Positions 8,530-18,060 of a stretch of DNA of 64,000 nt are shown here, in pieces. Position 1 is the first letter of the stretch. The number at the start of each line of letters is the position of its first letter. The DNA is taken from NCBI GenBank assembly GCA_900467685.1, contig UBQX01000021.1, positions 1 through 64,000 on the forward strand, read 5' to 3'. The notes beneath the pieces were generated by a model. It ran no database searches. It was not told where the DNA came from and was given only the letters and a program-made list of their open reading frames with translations. This stretch comes from Hyphomicrobiales bacterium. Its GTDB lineage: Bacteria; Pseudomonadota; Alphaproteobacteria; Rhizobiales; Rhizobiaceae. The translations under genes were made by a program, and so were the position numbers.

Positions 8530-8967
8530 GTGAACCTCTATTACGAACTCACCGGCGACGCTTCGCCGGGGCCTCTGCCGTCCTATCTCGACATGAGCGA
8601 CCGGGACCTTCTGCGTCTGCTGCAGACCCAGGTGAACATCGGCCTTTGGCGTTCCGATCTCGAAATCGGTCACACCTTCTGTTCCGCCGAAGCGTGCCGT
8701 CTGTTCGGCGTGCCGAAAACGGATGGGCCGATCGATTTCGGCATCGCCTCGAGAGCGATTCATCCCGAGGATATCGAACTGGCGCTGGAACTGATCGAGA
8801 CAACGGTGCGGGAGAAGGGCTCCTATCAGTTCGTCATGCGCGTCAACAATGGCGGGGATGGCGCGAGTTACAAATTCGTCCGCGTGATCGGACGCTACCG
8901 CGCCAAGGCGAATGGCGCCGGTGAGATCATCGGCATCTGTCACGAAGTTCCGGCAGAGGCCCGATAG
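8530..8967 (+). CDS. single-domain PAS protein
   Basis: 145 aa made almost wholly of one PAS_3-type fold: LLRLLQTQVNIGLWRSDLEIGHTFCSAEACRLFGVP (first strands and helix), AIHPEDIELALELIETTVREKG (the typical H-P-E-D helix) and YQFVMRVNN..YKFVRVIGRYRAKANGAGEIIGICHEV (the last strands). No output domain follows, so it must work through a partner. The start is GTG at 8530 with GGAG 10 nt upstream. It is probably co-transcribed with the unknown gene at 8001-8465. The signal it senses cannot be read from sequence. Confidence 0.7.
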   Translation: MNLYYELTGDASPGPLPSYLDMSDRDLLRLLQTQVNIGLWRSDLEIGHTFCSAEACRLFGVPKTDGPIDFGIASRAIHPEDIELALELIETTVREKGSYQFVMRVNNGGDGASYKFVRVIGRYRAKANGAGEIIGICHEVPAEAR

Positions 8968-8996
8968 CCTCAGCCGGTCATTCAACCAGGCCTGCC

Positions 8997-10118
8997 CTAT
9001 CGATCGAGCACGTCGCGGATTTCCTGAACATTGGAGCGCACGCGCAGCACGTAGAAGCCCATGGTGGCGAGGTGCGTCGGCATGATCCAGCCATCTTCCG
9101 CCCCATTGGAGATGATGGCGGGCTGGATCTTGAGTGCCGACTTGAACTGGTTCTGCAGCCGGTCCCAGAGCGGTCCCAGATTGCGCTCCTTGATCACATT
9201 GGCAAAGTCGGCGCGGGTGGCGGAGAGAATGGCGTTGTAGCCATAGAGCTGGCCGAAGGCGAACCAGAAGCGATCGTCGGCGCGTGTATCGAACCAGCCG
9301 CCGCCGTGATTTTCGGACCGTTCGCGCAGAATGTCGGATGTCGAACCGAGCGAACTTGCGATGCGATCGAGAAAGTCGCGCAGATTGTCGGCGCGTGCAT
9401 CGAAGGTGGAGGTGCAGTTCGACAGTTCACCGTTGTAGTTGGTCAGGTCCTTGATGGCCGAGCGATACTGTTTGGGCGTCGGGGTCAGCGGTCCGAACGG
9501 ATCAAGGCTCCAGTACCAGTTCTCCTCGCTATATTGCATCTTGGAGCGGGCATTCTGAAGATTGTTGTTGATGCCGGACGTGCCGCGCATGCGGCCGAGC
9601 GTGTCGACAAGTTCGACCGTGGCGCGGCGCACGGCCTCGTTCACGCCGCGCTGGAAATTCGCCTTGTTGTCGAGGAACGGCGTATGGTCCCAGTCGATGC
9701 CGAAGAAGCCCAGCTTGTAGAGGATCATCGACGAGACCCAGGCATTCTGGTTGACGTTGAAATCGGTGAGCTGGATGGCCGTATCGGTAATCGCGGAGGG
9801 CTGGCAGGTCTGCGGTGAGCCATCGGCCTTTGTGGTCAGCGTCGCACCGGCAGGCGCCTCCCGGACATTATACTTGTAGGCGTCGACATAGCTGGGGTTG
9901 AAGTTGGTCCAGACCTGCGTCTGCCAGACAAAATAGCCGTAGAGCCCGATCAGCAGGGCGAGAGCCAGTGCAACCGGAGCCTGGATCATCCAGTGACGAT
10001 TGCGGAACCAGTTTGCGATGCGCAGGAAAGGCCAGGCAATAGCCGCCGCAATCCGACCGAAGAAGCGTCCGAGCCCCAGGAAAATCGTTTCGAAAAACGT
10101 GATGATCGGATCCAGCAT
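8997..10118 (-). CDS. DUF2333 family membrane-anchored protein
   Basis: 373 aa. After an amphipathic N terminus (MLDPIITFFETIFLGLGRFFGRIAAA) there is one membrane span (near residues 47-70, APVALALALLIGLYGYFVW), then a large soluble part predicted in the periplasm with conserved-looking segments NAWVSSMILYKLGFFGIDWDHTPFLDNKANFQRG and GWIMPTHLATMGFYVLRVRSNVQEIRDVL. This matches the proteobacterial DUF2333 family, whose function is unknown. The start at 10118 is preceded by GGGAAGGGG. It is a single gene facing the chemoreceptor divergently. Confidence 0.75.
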   Translation of the reverse strand: MLDPIITFFETIFLGLGRFFGRIAAAIAWPFLRIANWFRNRHWMIQAPVALALALLIGLYGYFVWQTQVWTNFNPSYVDAYKYNVREAPAGATLTTKADGSPQTCQPSAITDTAIQLTDFNVNQNAWVSSMILYKLGFFGIDWDHTPFLDNKANFQRGVNEAVRRATVELVDTLGRMRGTSGINNNLQNARSKMQYSEENWYWSLDPFGPLTPTPKQYRSAIKDLTNYNGELSNCTSTFDARADNLRDFLDRIASSLGSTSDILRERSENHGGGWFDTRADDRFWFAFGQLYGYNAILSATRADFANVIKERNLGPLWDRLQNQFKSALKIQPAIISNGAEDGWIMPTHLATMGFYVLRVRSNVQEIRDVLDR

Positions 10119-10485
10119 GAACTTTGCCCCTTCCCGCTGCACATTACGGGGCCGGCGGCCACCTGCGGGTCTATGGCATAGATAGTTCACGGCCTTGTGC
10201 GGTGCAACGGCGACCTTAGCCGGAATGCGCTACTTTTGAGGCATGTCTTCAGGCAAGTATTACTTTCAGGGGAATTATGTATCTCTAATTTATGCCTAGA
10301 TTTTTCGAATTATCCGGGAAATTACAAACTCTGATAATCCGAATTCGCGATACGCACGTAAAACACTCCCCAGTTTTAGTGAGATAACGTCGCGCAGACG
10401 AAACAGTTTAGACCTCATTAATGAAAGAGTGCAAGAATCCACGTCAATGATGGTGGATTTCCATCGGGGGCATGAGGGGACCAAG
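10119..10485. other. divergent promoter region, relatively AT-rich
   Basis: 367 bp between the DUF2333 gene (leftward) and the chemoreceptor (rightward). It is visibly more AT-rich than its surroundings from about 10250 to 10430 and should carry both promoters. I see no strong hairpin and no credible gene. Confidence 0.5.
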
Positions 10486-12291
10486 ATGTTTGGACTGAAG
10501 TCGAGTCTGTCGAGCGCAAAGATGCGCGCGATCGATACGTTGCGCGCCAACGTGATGATTGCTGATGCAGATCTCAAGATTACCTATATGAATACGGCCG
10601 TCAAAAGCCTGCTGGCCGAGGTCGAAGGCGAGCTCAAGGCGGAATTGCCGAAGTTCTCGATGGCGACGCTGCTCGGCAGCAATATCGACGTCTTTCACAA
10701 GAATCCCAGCTACCAGCGCAACATGCTGGCCAAGCTGACCACGCCGCACAGCGCCACGATCCGCGTTGGCGCTCATGCCTTCGATCTTCTCGTGACCCCC
10801 CTGATGAATGGCGGCAAGTCGGAAGGTTTCGTCGTCGAATGGGCCAATGCCAAGGAGCGCCTTCTCAACAACGACTATCGCAACCAGATGGAAGCGATCT
10901 CGCGCGTGCAGGCTGTCATCAGCTTCACGCCCGACGGCCACATCATAACCGCGAACGAGAACTTCGAAAAGGCGATGGGCTACAAGCTCAGCGAAATTGT
11001 CGGCAAGCACCACAGCATGTTTGTCGACAAGGAATATGCGGGCAGCGCAGCCTATAGCGATTTCTGGCGCGACATGCGCGAGGGCAGGTACCGCGCTGAC
11101 GAATTCGTGCGCTACTCCAAGAACGGCAAGCCGGTCTATCTCCAGGCCTCGTACAATCCGATCCTGGACGAAAAGGGCAAGGTCATGAAGGTCGTGAAGT
11201 TCGCGACCGATGTGACCGATCGCGTTAACGCGGTCAATACGCTGGGCGACGGGCTCAAGGAGCTTGCGGCCGGCAATCTCGACCAGCAGATCGACACGCA
11301 GTTCCCGCAGAACCTCGAGCGCCTGCGCCACGATTTCAACGACTCCGTGAAGCAGCTCGAGTCCGCCATCAACTCGATCGGCGCCAACGCCAACAACATT
11401 TCCTCAAGCGCGGAAGAGGTCCGTTCGGCTGCAGATTCCCTCTCCAAGCGAACGGAGCAGCAGGCAGCTTCCATCGAAGAGACGGCCGCCGCTCTTGAAG
11501 AGATCACCACGACGGTGGCCGACTCCTCCCGCCGCGCGGAAGAGGCCGGGCAACTGGTGGCCAAGACCCGCGACAATGCGGAACGTTCGGGCGAAGTCGT
11601 GAAGGAAGCCATCGAGGCCATGAGCGCCATCGAGAACTCGTCCGGCCAGATTGCCAACATCATCGGCGTGATCGACGAGATCGCCTTCCAGACCAACCTG
11701 CTGGCGCTGAATGCCGGCGTGGAAGCGGCGCGTGCCGGCGATGCAGGCAAGGGCTTTGCGGTCGTGGCGACGGAAGTTCGTGAACTTGCCCAGCGCTCGG
11801 CCAATGCGGCAAAGGAAATCAAGTCGCTGATCACGAAGTCGAGCGATCAGGTCAAGCAGGGCGTGGCGCTTGTCGGCCGTACCGGCGCGGCGCTTGCCGA
11901 TATCGTGGTGCAGGTGCAGGACATCAACCGCAACGTCAACGCGATCGTGGATGCCGCCCGCGAGCAGGCGACAGGCCTCAAGGAGGTCAACGCCGCCGTC
12001 AATACCATGGACCAGGGCACGCAGCAGAATGCTGCGATGGTCGAGGAGTCCAATGCGCAGAGCTCGGCACTGGCCAGCGAAGCCGAAGCGCTTGCCGCGC
12101 TGCTTCAGCAGTTCCGCACCCGAGGCGCAGCTCAGGCCGGACGACGTGCTCCCGCCAGAGCGCCGCAGGCTGCCAGCTCCGCGTCCCGCCCTGCGGCGTC
12201 GCCGGCGCGTGCCTTGGCCAGCAAGGTTGCCAAGTCCTTCGCCACAGGTGGTGCCGCAACTGCAGCCGCCACGGACTGGGAAGAATTCTGA
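10486..12291 (+). CDS. soluble PAS-containing methyl-accepting chemotaxis protein
   Basis: 601-aa cytoplasmic chemoreceptor with no membrane span. A first PAS-like segment (residues about 10-130) is followed by a canonical PAS/PAC ([39 protein letters not shown].. to [12 protein letters not shown], about 140-260), a HAMP-like linker and a long coiled-coil signalling domain with the hairpin tip [23 protein letters not shown]. The last residues DWEEF resemble the NWETF-type pentapeptide that tethers CheR/CheB. The tail before it is Ala/Arg/Ser rich. The ATG at 10486 has GAGGGG 7 nt upstream. It should signal internal redox or metabolic state to CheA/CheW encoded elsewhere. Confidence 0.88.
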   Translation: MFGLKSSLSSAKMRAIDTLRANVMIADADLKITYMNTAVKSLLAEVEGELKAELPKFSMATLLGSNIDVFHKNPSYQRNMLAKLTTPHSATIRVGAHAFDLLVTPLMNGGKSEGFVVEWANAKERLLNNDYRNQMEAISRVQAVISFTPDGHIITANENFEKAMGYKLSEIVGKHHSMFVDKEYAGSAAYSDFWRDMREGRYRADEFVRYSKNGKPVYLQASYNPILDEKGKVMKVVKFATDVTDRVNAVNTLGDGLKELAAGNLDQQIDTQFPQNLERLRHDFNDSVKQLESAINSIGANANNISSSAEEVRSAADSLSKRTEQQAASIEETAAALEEITTTVADSSRRAEEAGQLVAKTRDNAERSGEVVKEAIEAMSAIENSSGQIANIIGVIDEIAFQTNLLALNAGVEAARAGDAGKGFAVVATEVRELAQRSANAAKEIKSLITKSSDQVKQGVALVGRTGAALADIVVQVQDINRNVNAIVDAAREQATGLKEVNAAVNTMDQGTQQNAAMVEESNAQSSALASEAEALAALLQQFRTRGAAQAGRRAPARAPQAASSASRPAASPARALASKVAKSFATGGAATAAATDWEEF

Positions 12292-12336
12292 GCCTTCAAG
12301 GCGGTCAGTCACGACCGGCAAACTCACGTCTGTCCA

Positions 12337-12367
12337 TGGTCCGTCTCGGAAGGGGCGGGCCATTTTT
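12337..12367 (+). terminator. terminator after chemoreceptor
   Basis: 7-bp stem (12337-12343 with 12356-12362, one G-U pair) followed directly by TTTTT, 46 nt past the chemoreceptor stop. Confidence 0.7.
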
Positions 12368-12515
12368 GCCCCATAATTTAGTCTTCTCTTAAGTTTGGTG
12401 AGACATCTTTTGTAAAGGTCTCAACTGGTATGGTTGCCTTATCCGATTGACGCATTGCGCCTCACATGGCCGCGTCTGGCTCCATCATTTCCAAGCCACT
12501 TCAGTGAGGGCGCGC

Positions 12516-13184
12516 GTGTTCAACATTTCTCCGGTCTCGCAGAACAATGTGTTTCGCAAGCGTCGCGTGGCGCGTCTCAACGGGATGATTGCCGATCATG
12601 TCGCCGCGAAGGGGCATTGCCGGGTTTTGGACATGGGCGGCACGACCGGCTTCTGGACTGTCTGGCGTGACGTGCTCGATTTTGAGCATCTGACGGTAAC
12701 CTGCGTGAATCTCGCCGAAGTTCGGCAGGACGATACGGGCGGTCTGCCCGTGGTTGCGCGGGTCGGCAATGCGTGTTCCATGCCGGAATTCGAAGACAAC
12801 GCTTTCGACGTGGTCTTCTCCAATTCGGTGATCGAGCATGTTGGCCTGTGGTCCAACAAGCAAGGCTTTGCGCGCGAGGCAAGGCGGCTGGCGCCAAGCT
12901 ATCTCATCCAGACACCGAATTTCTGGTTCCCGGTCGATCCGCACTCACGCTTCGCCTTCCTGCACTGGCTTCCGCGTCCTTTGGTCTATCGGGTCCACAT
13001 GGGGATGCGCACCGGCTTCTATCCCAAGACGTCTGATATGGATGAGGCGATGTCCTACACCGAAGATGCCGACATGCTGGACCGGCGGCAGATGGCGCAT
13101 CTCTTTCCCGATGGCGCCATCGAGTCGGAAAAGTTCATGCTGATGACAAAGTCGCTGCTTGCCGTCCGCCACAACAAGCCCTGA
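12516..13184 (+). CDS. class I SAM-dependent methyltransferase
   Basis: 222 aa. Motif I is VLDMGGTTGFWT near residue 36, and the post-II/III region is NAFDVVFSNSVIEHVG, both typical of Methyltransf_11-type enzymes. LIQTPNFWFPVDPHSRFAFLHWLP resembles the part seen in lipid or polysaccharide-cluster methyltransferases, but the acceptor is unknown. I choose the GTG at 12516 because GAGGG lies 5 nt upstream; a longer frame from TTG at 12447 is possible but has no ribosome site. It converges on the broken extensin-like gene. Confidence 0.75.
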   Translation: MFNISPVSQNNVFRKRRVARLNGMIADHVAAKGHCRVLDMGGTTGFWTVWRDVLDFEHLTVTCVNLAEVRQDDTGGLPVVARVGNACSMPEFEDNAFDVVFSNSVIEHVGLWSNKQGFAREARRLAPSYLIQTPNFWFPVDPHSRFAFLHWLPRPLVYRVHMGMRTGFYPKTSDMDEAMSYTEDADMLDRRQMAHLFPDGAIESEKFMLMTKSLLAVRHNKP

Positions 13185-13193
13185 GCGCCGCTC

Positions 13194-14144
13194 TCACCAG
13201 CAATACCGATAGTCACCCTTGCGCTTGATCACGTCGAGATGCAGATGCGTCTCGTGCGCGGCGTCGCTCGCCGGCCCGAGCACGGTCGTGAAGAAGAGGC
13301 AGGCCGAGGCCGTGATGGCACGTTCGAATGCGCCGACGAGGGTCGAATCCTTCTCGCGCGGTTCGATCACGAATGTCTTTCTGTCCGAAAAGGTGAAGCC
13401 GGCGATATCGATCGCGTTGCCGTGGGCATGTTCCGATATTTTGCCGGTTTCGGCGCTGTTGCGGTTGCGGCAGGCATAGCTGGTGGCCTGGTTGAACGTC
13501 GTGATACGGGGCGCGTCGGGGCCATAGGCAATCTCGGCGGTCGGCAGCACGGAGGCTTATGCCCAACGGGAAAGGGCGAGTGCGGTTTGGCAGCGCAGGG
13601 TCGCCTCCGGTTCGAGCTTGATCCCCGGCAGGACGGTGCGAACGGTGAGCGGCTTGTCGATGCCGCAGCCGTTGCCGTCGTCGATGGTTCTGGCTTCGGA
13701 GAACTCTACGCCTGCCTCTTTCAGGTCGGCGAGGCAGGCCGCATAAGCCTGCGGGTCTTCCTTTTCCACGGGCTCAGCCTTTGTTTCCGTTGGGGAAGGG
13801 GTGTCCTTGCCGTCGGAGGGCGGGGAGGGCTCCTGTTTCACAGGCCCGTTGTCTGGCGTCTTTTCCTCAGCCTCCGAAGGCGTTGCGGGTTTGAGCGCCT
13901 CGGCAGGTTTATCCGGCGGGCCTTTCTCACCAGGTTTGTCGCCTGGCTTGTCATCTCCGCTAGATTTCGGCTTTTCCTGGGGAACTGGTACAGCCGGAGC
14001 CGTTGTGTCCGGACGGGTTTCGGGGACCGGGATGCTTTCGACTGGCAATGGAGCTCCGGTGGCGCGTTCAGCCGCGGTCGCAGTCGTCGCGCAGGGGCAG
14101 GCGCAGATGAATGCCGCCAGCAGAATGAAATGTCCTCGCACCAT
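13194..14144 (-). pseudogene. extensin-like protein gene split by an in-frame stop
   Basis: Exported protein of the bacterial extensin-like C-terminal family. A signal peptide (MVRGHFILLAAFICACP..ATA) leads to a long Pro/Lys/Glu/Thr-rich linker and then the conserved domain: QAYAACLADLKEAGVEF and CGIDKPLTVRTVLPGIKLEPEATLRC, then after a TAA at 13557-13559 the same frame continues with ASVLPTAEIAYG, FNQATSYACRNRN, ISEHAHGNAIDIAGF and HLHLDVIKRKGDYRYCW. Nothing is missing and no shift occurs, so a single nonsense codon separates N- and C-terminal halves. A GTG at 13550 could in principle restart translation but would lack a signal peptide. The start at 14144 has GGGAGG upstream. Recent inactivation or a sequence error are the two explanations. 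Confidence 0.85.
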
Positions 14145-14226
14145 CGTACCTCCCGGGTGGATGAAGATGAAGCCTGCCGCTGTTAACGCTGCCGCGTGCC
14201 GCAGGTTCCGGCCGGGAAAATCGGCC

Positions 14227-14255
14227 TTGCCAGTGGGCTCAAGCCGCTGTAACAA
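14227..14255 (+). promoter_or_regulatory. candidate promoter of trpL-trpE(G)
   Basis: TTGCCA (14227-14232) and TAACAA (14250-14255) are separated by exactly 17 bp. Transcription would begin at about 14262-14264, at or next to the trpL ATG, so the leader mRNA would be leaderless, as reported for trpL of Sinorhizobium meliloti. No Shine-Dalgarno precedes the trpL ATG, which fits. Confidence 0.6.
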
Positions 14256-14263
14256 TCCCGCCC

Positions 14264-14308
14264 ATGAAAAACGCGCTGACGATTGCAAACTGGTGGTGGG
14301 CTCGCTGA
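14264..14308 (+). CDS. trpL: trp operon leader peptide
   Basis: 14-residue peptide MKNALTIANWWWAR with three adjacent Trp codons and a TGA stop at 14306-14308. It has the same design as rhizobial TrpL, which also ends in WWWAR. Ribosome stalling at the Trp codons when charged tRNA-Trp is scarce lets the downstream anti-terminator form; fast translation allows the terminator. In S. meliloti the released attenuator RNA and the peptide also act in trans; whether they do here is an inference by homology. Confidence 0.93.
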   Translation: MKNALTIANWWWAR

Positions 14309-14381
14309 AAGGCGGCCATTGCCTGTTGTTGTGTCAAGCAAACGCTGAAGCCGCCCCGGAAACTTCCAGGCGGCTATTTTT
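14309..14381 (+). promoter_or_regulatory. trp attenuator (anti-terminator and terminator)
   Basis: The terminator is AGCCGCC (14349-14355) paired with GGCGGCT (14369-14375), strengthened by an inner GGAA/TTCC pair (14358-14361/14364-14367) and followed by ATTTTT. The alternative 5' segment GGCGGCC at 14311-14317, just past the trpL stop, can pair with the terminator's own 5' arm (GCCGCC) and so block it. Confidence 0.88.
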
Positions 14382-14426
14382 GTATGTGCCGTTTGGAATT
14401 GGGGCCGAACGGGAGAAGAGGACGAC

Positions 14427-16616
14427 ATGAATACGCGTGTTCTGGATGACGGTTCCGAACAGTATGTGACGAAGGGCGGGGTCACGATCTCGCGCAAGCG
14501 TCGCGAAGTGCCTTACGAGAACGCCATCTCCAGCTATATCGACAAGCTGGACGAGCGGCGCGGCGCGGTTCTGTCGTCGAACTACGAATATCCGGGCCGC
14601 TATACGCGCTGGGACACGGCCGTGGCCGATCCGCCGGTCGGCATTTCCTGCAACGGACGCACCATGTGGATCGAGGCCTATAACGGCCGCGGCGAAGTGA
14701 TCCTCGAGATGATCGCTGAGCGTCTGGCAACTGTCGCGGACATCAAGATCGATGCCAAGGCTGCCCGCCGCCTCGATTTCACCATCCAGAAGCCGAGCCG
14801 CATCTTCACGGAAGAAGAGCGCTCGAAGATGCCGACGGTGTTTACCGCGCTGCGCGCCATCACCGATCTCTTTCATTCGGAAGAGGATGCGAGCCTCGGG
14901 CTTTACGGCGCCTTCGGCTACGATCTTGCCTTCCAGTTCGACTCCATCGATCTGAAGCTGACGCGTCCCGCCGACCAGCGCGACATGGTGCTTTACCTTC
15001 CCGATGAGATCCTCGTGGTGGACAATTATTCCGCCAAGGCCTGGGTCGACCGCTACGATTTCGAGAAGGATGGCGCGACGACCAAGGGCAAGCCCTGGGA
15101 CATTCCGGCCGAGCCTTTCAAGTCGACGGACAAGATCCCGGCCCGAGGTGACCATCACCCCGGCGAATATGCCAAGCTGGTGACGAAGGCGAAGGAAAGC
15201 TTCCGCAAGGGCGACCTCTTCGAGGTCGTGCCGGGGCAGAAGTTCATGGAACGCTGCGATAGCAAGCCCTCGCAGATTTCGCGGCGGCTGAAGGAAATCA
15301 ACCCGTCTCCCTATTCCTTCTTCATCAATCTCGGAAACCAGGAATATCTGGTTGGTGCCTCGCCTGAAATGTTCGTGCGCGTCACCGGCCGTCGCATCGA
15401 AACCTGCCCGATTTCGGGCACGATCAAGCGCGGCGAGGATGCGATTGCAGATAGCGAGCAGATCCTGAAGCTGCTCAATTCGAAAAAGGACGAGTCCGAG
15501 TTGACCATGTGCTCGGACGTCGATCGCAACGACAAGAGTCGCGTCTGCGAGCCGGGTTCGGTGAAGGTCATCGGCCGCCGGCAGATCGAGATGTATTCGC
15601 GCCTCATCCACACGGTGGATCATATCGAGGGGCGTCTGCGCGAGGACATGGATGCCTTTGACGGCTTCCTCTCGCATGCCTGGGCCGTGACGGTGACCGG
15701 GGCGCCGAAGCTCTGGGCCATGCGCTTTATTGAAGCCCATGAGAAGAGCCCGCGCGCCTGGTATGGCGGCGCGATCGGCATGGTCGGCTTCAATGGCGAC
15801 ATGAACACCGGACTGACGCTGCGCACGGTCCGCATCAAGGACGGGATTGCGGAAGTGCGGGCAGGGGCAACGCTTCTGAACGACTCCAATCCGGAAGAGG
15901 AAGAAGCCGAAACCGAACTGAAGGCATCCGCCATGATTGCAGCCATTCGCGATGCAAAGGCCGGCAATACCGGCAAGGCCGGCCGCGACGTCGCCAAGGT
16001 GGGCGTCGGCGTGAAGATCCTGCTGGTCGACCATGAGGATAGTTTCGTCCACACGCTGGCGAACTATTTCCGCCAGACGGGCGCGACGGTGACCACGGTG
16101 CGCTCGCCGGTGGCCGACGAGGTGTTCGAAACCGTCAATCCGGACCTGCTGGTACTGTCACCCGGACCGGGCAGCCCGAAGGACTTCGATTGCGAGACGA
16201 CGATCAAGAAGGCGCGGGCGCGCAAGCTCCCGATCTTCGGCGTCTGCCTCGGGCTGCAGGCGCTGGCGGAAGCCTATGGCGGCGAGCTTCGCCAGCTGGC
16301 GATCCCCATGCATGGCAAGCCGTCGCGTGTGCGGGTGCTGGAAGCCGGCACGGTCTTCTCCGGCCTTGCCAAGGAAGTGACCGTTGGCCGCTATCACTCG
16401 ATCTTCGCCGACCCTGCGACCCTCGACCGCGATTTCATCATCACGGCTGAAAGCGAGGACGGTACGATCATGGGCATCGAGCATGCCAAGGAGCCGGTGG
16501 CTGCGGTGCAATTCCATCCGGAATCGATCATGACGCTCGGTCAGGATGCCGGGATGCGGATGATCGAGAATGTCGTGGCGCATCTCGCCAAGCGCGCGAA
16601 GGTGAAGGCGGCGTAA
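14427..16616 (+). CDS. trpE(G): anthranilate synthase, fused TrpE(G)
   Basis: 729-aa bifunctional enzyme making anthranilate from chorismate and glutamine, the first step of tryptophan synthesis. The chorismate-binding component I fills about residues 1-510 ([67 protein letters not shown]). The glutamine amidotransferase follows at about 530-725 with LSPGPGSP, the nucleophile in FGVCLGLQA and the His/Glu of VQFHPES. The fused arrangement is characteristic of rhizobia and a few relatives. It is controlled by the trpL attenuator directly upstream and, by family knowledge, by Trp feedback at the component I domain. Confidence 0.96.
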   Translation: MNTRVLDDGSEQYVTKGGVTISRKRREVPYENAISSYIDKLDERRGAVLSSNYEYPGRYTRWDTAVADPPVGISCNGRTMWIEAYNGRGEVILEMIAERLATVADIKIDAKAARRLDFTIQKPSRIFTEEERSKMPTVFTALRAITDLFHSEEDASLGLYGAFGYDLAFQFDSIDLKLTRPADQRDMVLYLPDEILVVDNYSAKAWVDRYDFEKDGATTKGKPWDIPAEPFKSTDKIPARGDHHPGEYAKLVTKAKESFRKGDLFEVVPGQKFMERCDSKPSQISRRLKEINPSPYSFFINLGNQEYLVGASPEMFVRVTGRRIETCPISGTIKRGEDAIADSEQILKLLNSKKDESELTMCSDVDRNDKSRVCEPGSVKVIGRRQIEMYSRLIHTVDHIEGRLREDMDAFDGFLSHAWAVTVTGAPKLWAMRFIEAHEKSPRAWYGGAIGMVGFNGDMNTGLTLRTVRIKDGIAEVRAGATLLNDSNPEEEEAETELKASAMIAAIRDAKAGNTGKAGRDVAKVGVGVKILLVDHEDSFVHTLANYFRQTGATVTTVRSPVADEVFETVNPDLLVLSPGPGSPKDFDCETTIKKARARKLPIFGVCLGLQALAEAYGGELRQLAIPMHGKPSRVRVLEAGTVFSGLAKEVTVGRYHSIFADPATLDRDFIITAESEDGTIMGIEHAKEPVAAVQFHPESIMTLGQDAGMRMIENVVAHLAKRAKVKAA

Positions 16617-16644
16617 GTCGTCAACATCGAGCTCTCAAATCATC

Positions 16645-16680
16645 AAAGGCGGTGCCCGGATCGGGCGCCGCCTTTTGCAT
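16645..16680 (+). terminator. terminator after trpE(G)
   Basis: 13-bp stem (16645-16657 with 16663-16675, one G-U pair, loop GGATC), ending in a T run. Its A/T flanks let it also serve the convergent DUF2798 gene, whose stop is 10 bp away. Confidence 0.9.
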
Positions 16681-16686
16681 TCGGGC

Positions 16687-16962
16687 TCACCGCTTGGCGG
16701 GCGGGGCCTCGACAATCAGCGAAACGATGCGGCGCACGATTGGCGCTGCGATGACGGCGGCGGGGAAGGCGATCGGATAGGTCAGCATCCATGCGCCGAG
16801 GGTGCGGGCGCCGAGATCCGGCGCAAAGCCGACCGCGCCGTAGGTCGCGGCGGCCGAAACCAGTCCCGACATCATCAGGGAGAGGATCATCGGCGAGACG
16901 ATATGGGTGGCGTGGTGCGGCAGCTTTCTGATGCGGCCGTGTCTGGAAACTGCAGTATGCAT
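16687..16962 (-). CDS. DUF2798 family membrane protein
   Basis: 91 aa with two predicted membrane helices (about residues 24-46 and 58-77), the arrangement of DUF2798: ATHIVSPMILSLMMSGLVSAAATYG, then GAWMLTYPIAFPAAVIAAPIVRRIVSLIV. Function unknown. It is divergent from a LysR-type regulator that starts about 100 bp away, so that regulator probably controls it. Confidence 0.75.
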   Translation of the reverse strand: MHTAVSRHGRIRKLPHHATHIVSPMILSLMMSGLVSAAATYGAVGFAPDLGARTLGAWMLTYPIAFPAAVIAAPIVRRIVSLIVEAPPAKR

Positions 16963-17063
16963 TGTCTGTCTCCTGAGTGGATTTGAATGACAGCCACACT
17001 GTACCTCTGTGTCATTATGTGCAAAATTCCCATAATACTCTCTTTCAATGTGAATAATTGAAC

Positions 17064-17924
17064 ATGCTGAACTGGGATGACCTGAAGTTTCTCCTCCTGC
17101 TGGAGGAGAGGGGATCGCTGGCCGCGGCGGCCAAGCGGCTTGGTGTCGATCACGTGACGGTCGCGCGGCGCATTGCCTCGCTGGAGGAGGCGCTGGGGGC
17201 GAAACTCATTGATCGTCGGCAGAAGCGCACGGTGATGACGCAGGCGGGACTTCGCATCGCAGCCCATGCCCGGCGAATGCAGGAGGAGGTTCATGCGCTG
17301 GAACGCACGGCCTCGAGTGTCAGGCCGGACGTTGCTGGACCCGTTTCCATCAGCGCGCCAGCGCTGGTTGCCGCCGAATTGATTGCGCCACATCTCGGGG
17401 CGTTTCTCAAAGCTCACCCGGCGCTGGAAGTCACGCTCAGGGGCGATGTGCAGACGGTTTCGATCACGCGTCGTGAGGCGGATATCTCGGTGAGGCTTTC
17501 CGCGCCGACCGATCCGACGTTGATCCGCCGCCAGGTCGGCACCTTGCGCTATCGCTGTCTGGCAAGTCCGAACTATGTGTCGGGCACGGCGTTTGAGATC
17601 TACCGCTATGTTCTCTTCGACCAAGGCGACGAATTGCTGCCGCATGAGGCCTGGATGAAGTCGGTTGCGGGGCCACAGTTTGCCATTGCCTTGCGCAGCA
17701 ATGATCTGGCCATCCAGCTTGCTGCTGCGGCAGCGGGCGTAGGCGTGGTGGCCACACCGGAGATACTGGGACGCCGCTTTGGCCTTGTCGATGCGCATCC
17801 TGAAAAGCTTTTCTTCGATCGCCATGTCTGGCTTGGCTGGCATGAAGATCAGAGAGGCCAGCCAGCCATCGAGGCGGTTACGGCCTTCCTGGCGGATTGC
17901 TTCAAGGGAGACCCGGTCTCCTGA
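17064..17924 (+). CDS. LysR-type transcriptional regulator
   Basis: 286 aa. The N-terminal winged helix is LNWDDLKFLLLLEERGSLAAAAKRLGVDHVTVARRIASLEEALGAKL; the rest is a periplasmic-binding-like effector domain of the type found in the MetR/GcvA-like branch. I start at the ATG at 17064 (MLNWDD) rather than a TTG two codons upstream. It shares a promoter region with the divergent DUF2798 gene, the usual arrangement for a LysR regulator and its target. The effector is unknown. Confidence 0.85.
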   Translation: MLNWDDLKFLLLLEERGSLAAAAKRLGVDHVTVARRIASLEEALGAKLIDRRQKRTVMTQAGLRIAAHARRMQEEVHALERTASSVRPDVAGPVSISAPALVAAELIAPHLGAFLKAHPALEVTLRGDVQTVSITRREADISVRLSAPTDPTLIRRQVGTLRYRCLASPNYVSGTAFEIYRYVLFDQGDELLPHEAWMKSVAGPQFAIALRSNDLAIQLAAAAAGVGVVATPEILGRRFGLVDAHPEKLFFDRHVWLGWHEDQRGQPAIEAVTAFLADCFKGDPVS

Positions 17925-18060
17925 GACCGCGACCGCTGTAACCTGCTTGAGCGCCGGCATTTGCAATTCCCGCTGCGGTAATCCCGGCAAAACGGCGAAA
18001 TCCAAGCAATTTCATAAAGTTGTCGCATTACAAAGAATTAATTCGTTCGTCTATTGAATG
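17925..18060. other. intergenic segment after LysR gene
   Basis: 136 bp of ordinary intergenic sequence before the structured leader. It is AT-richer around 18000-18055, where a promoter for the rightward transcript may lie. I see no gene. Confidence 0.4.

Noticed and set aside
14334-16052. 572-codon minus-strand frame opposite trpE(G)
   Set aside because: Shadow of a fully conserved enzyme; the frame would also cross the attenuator.
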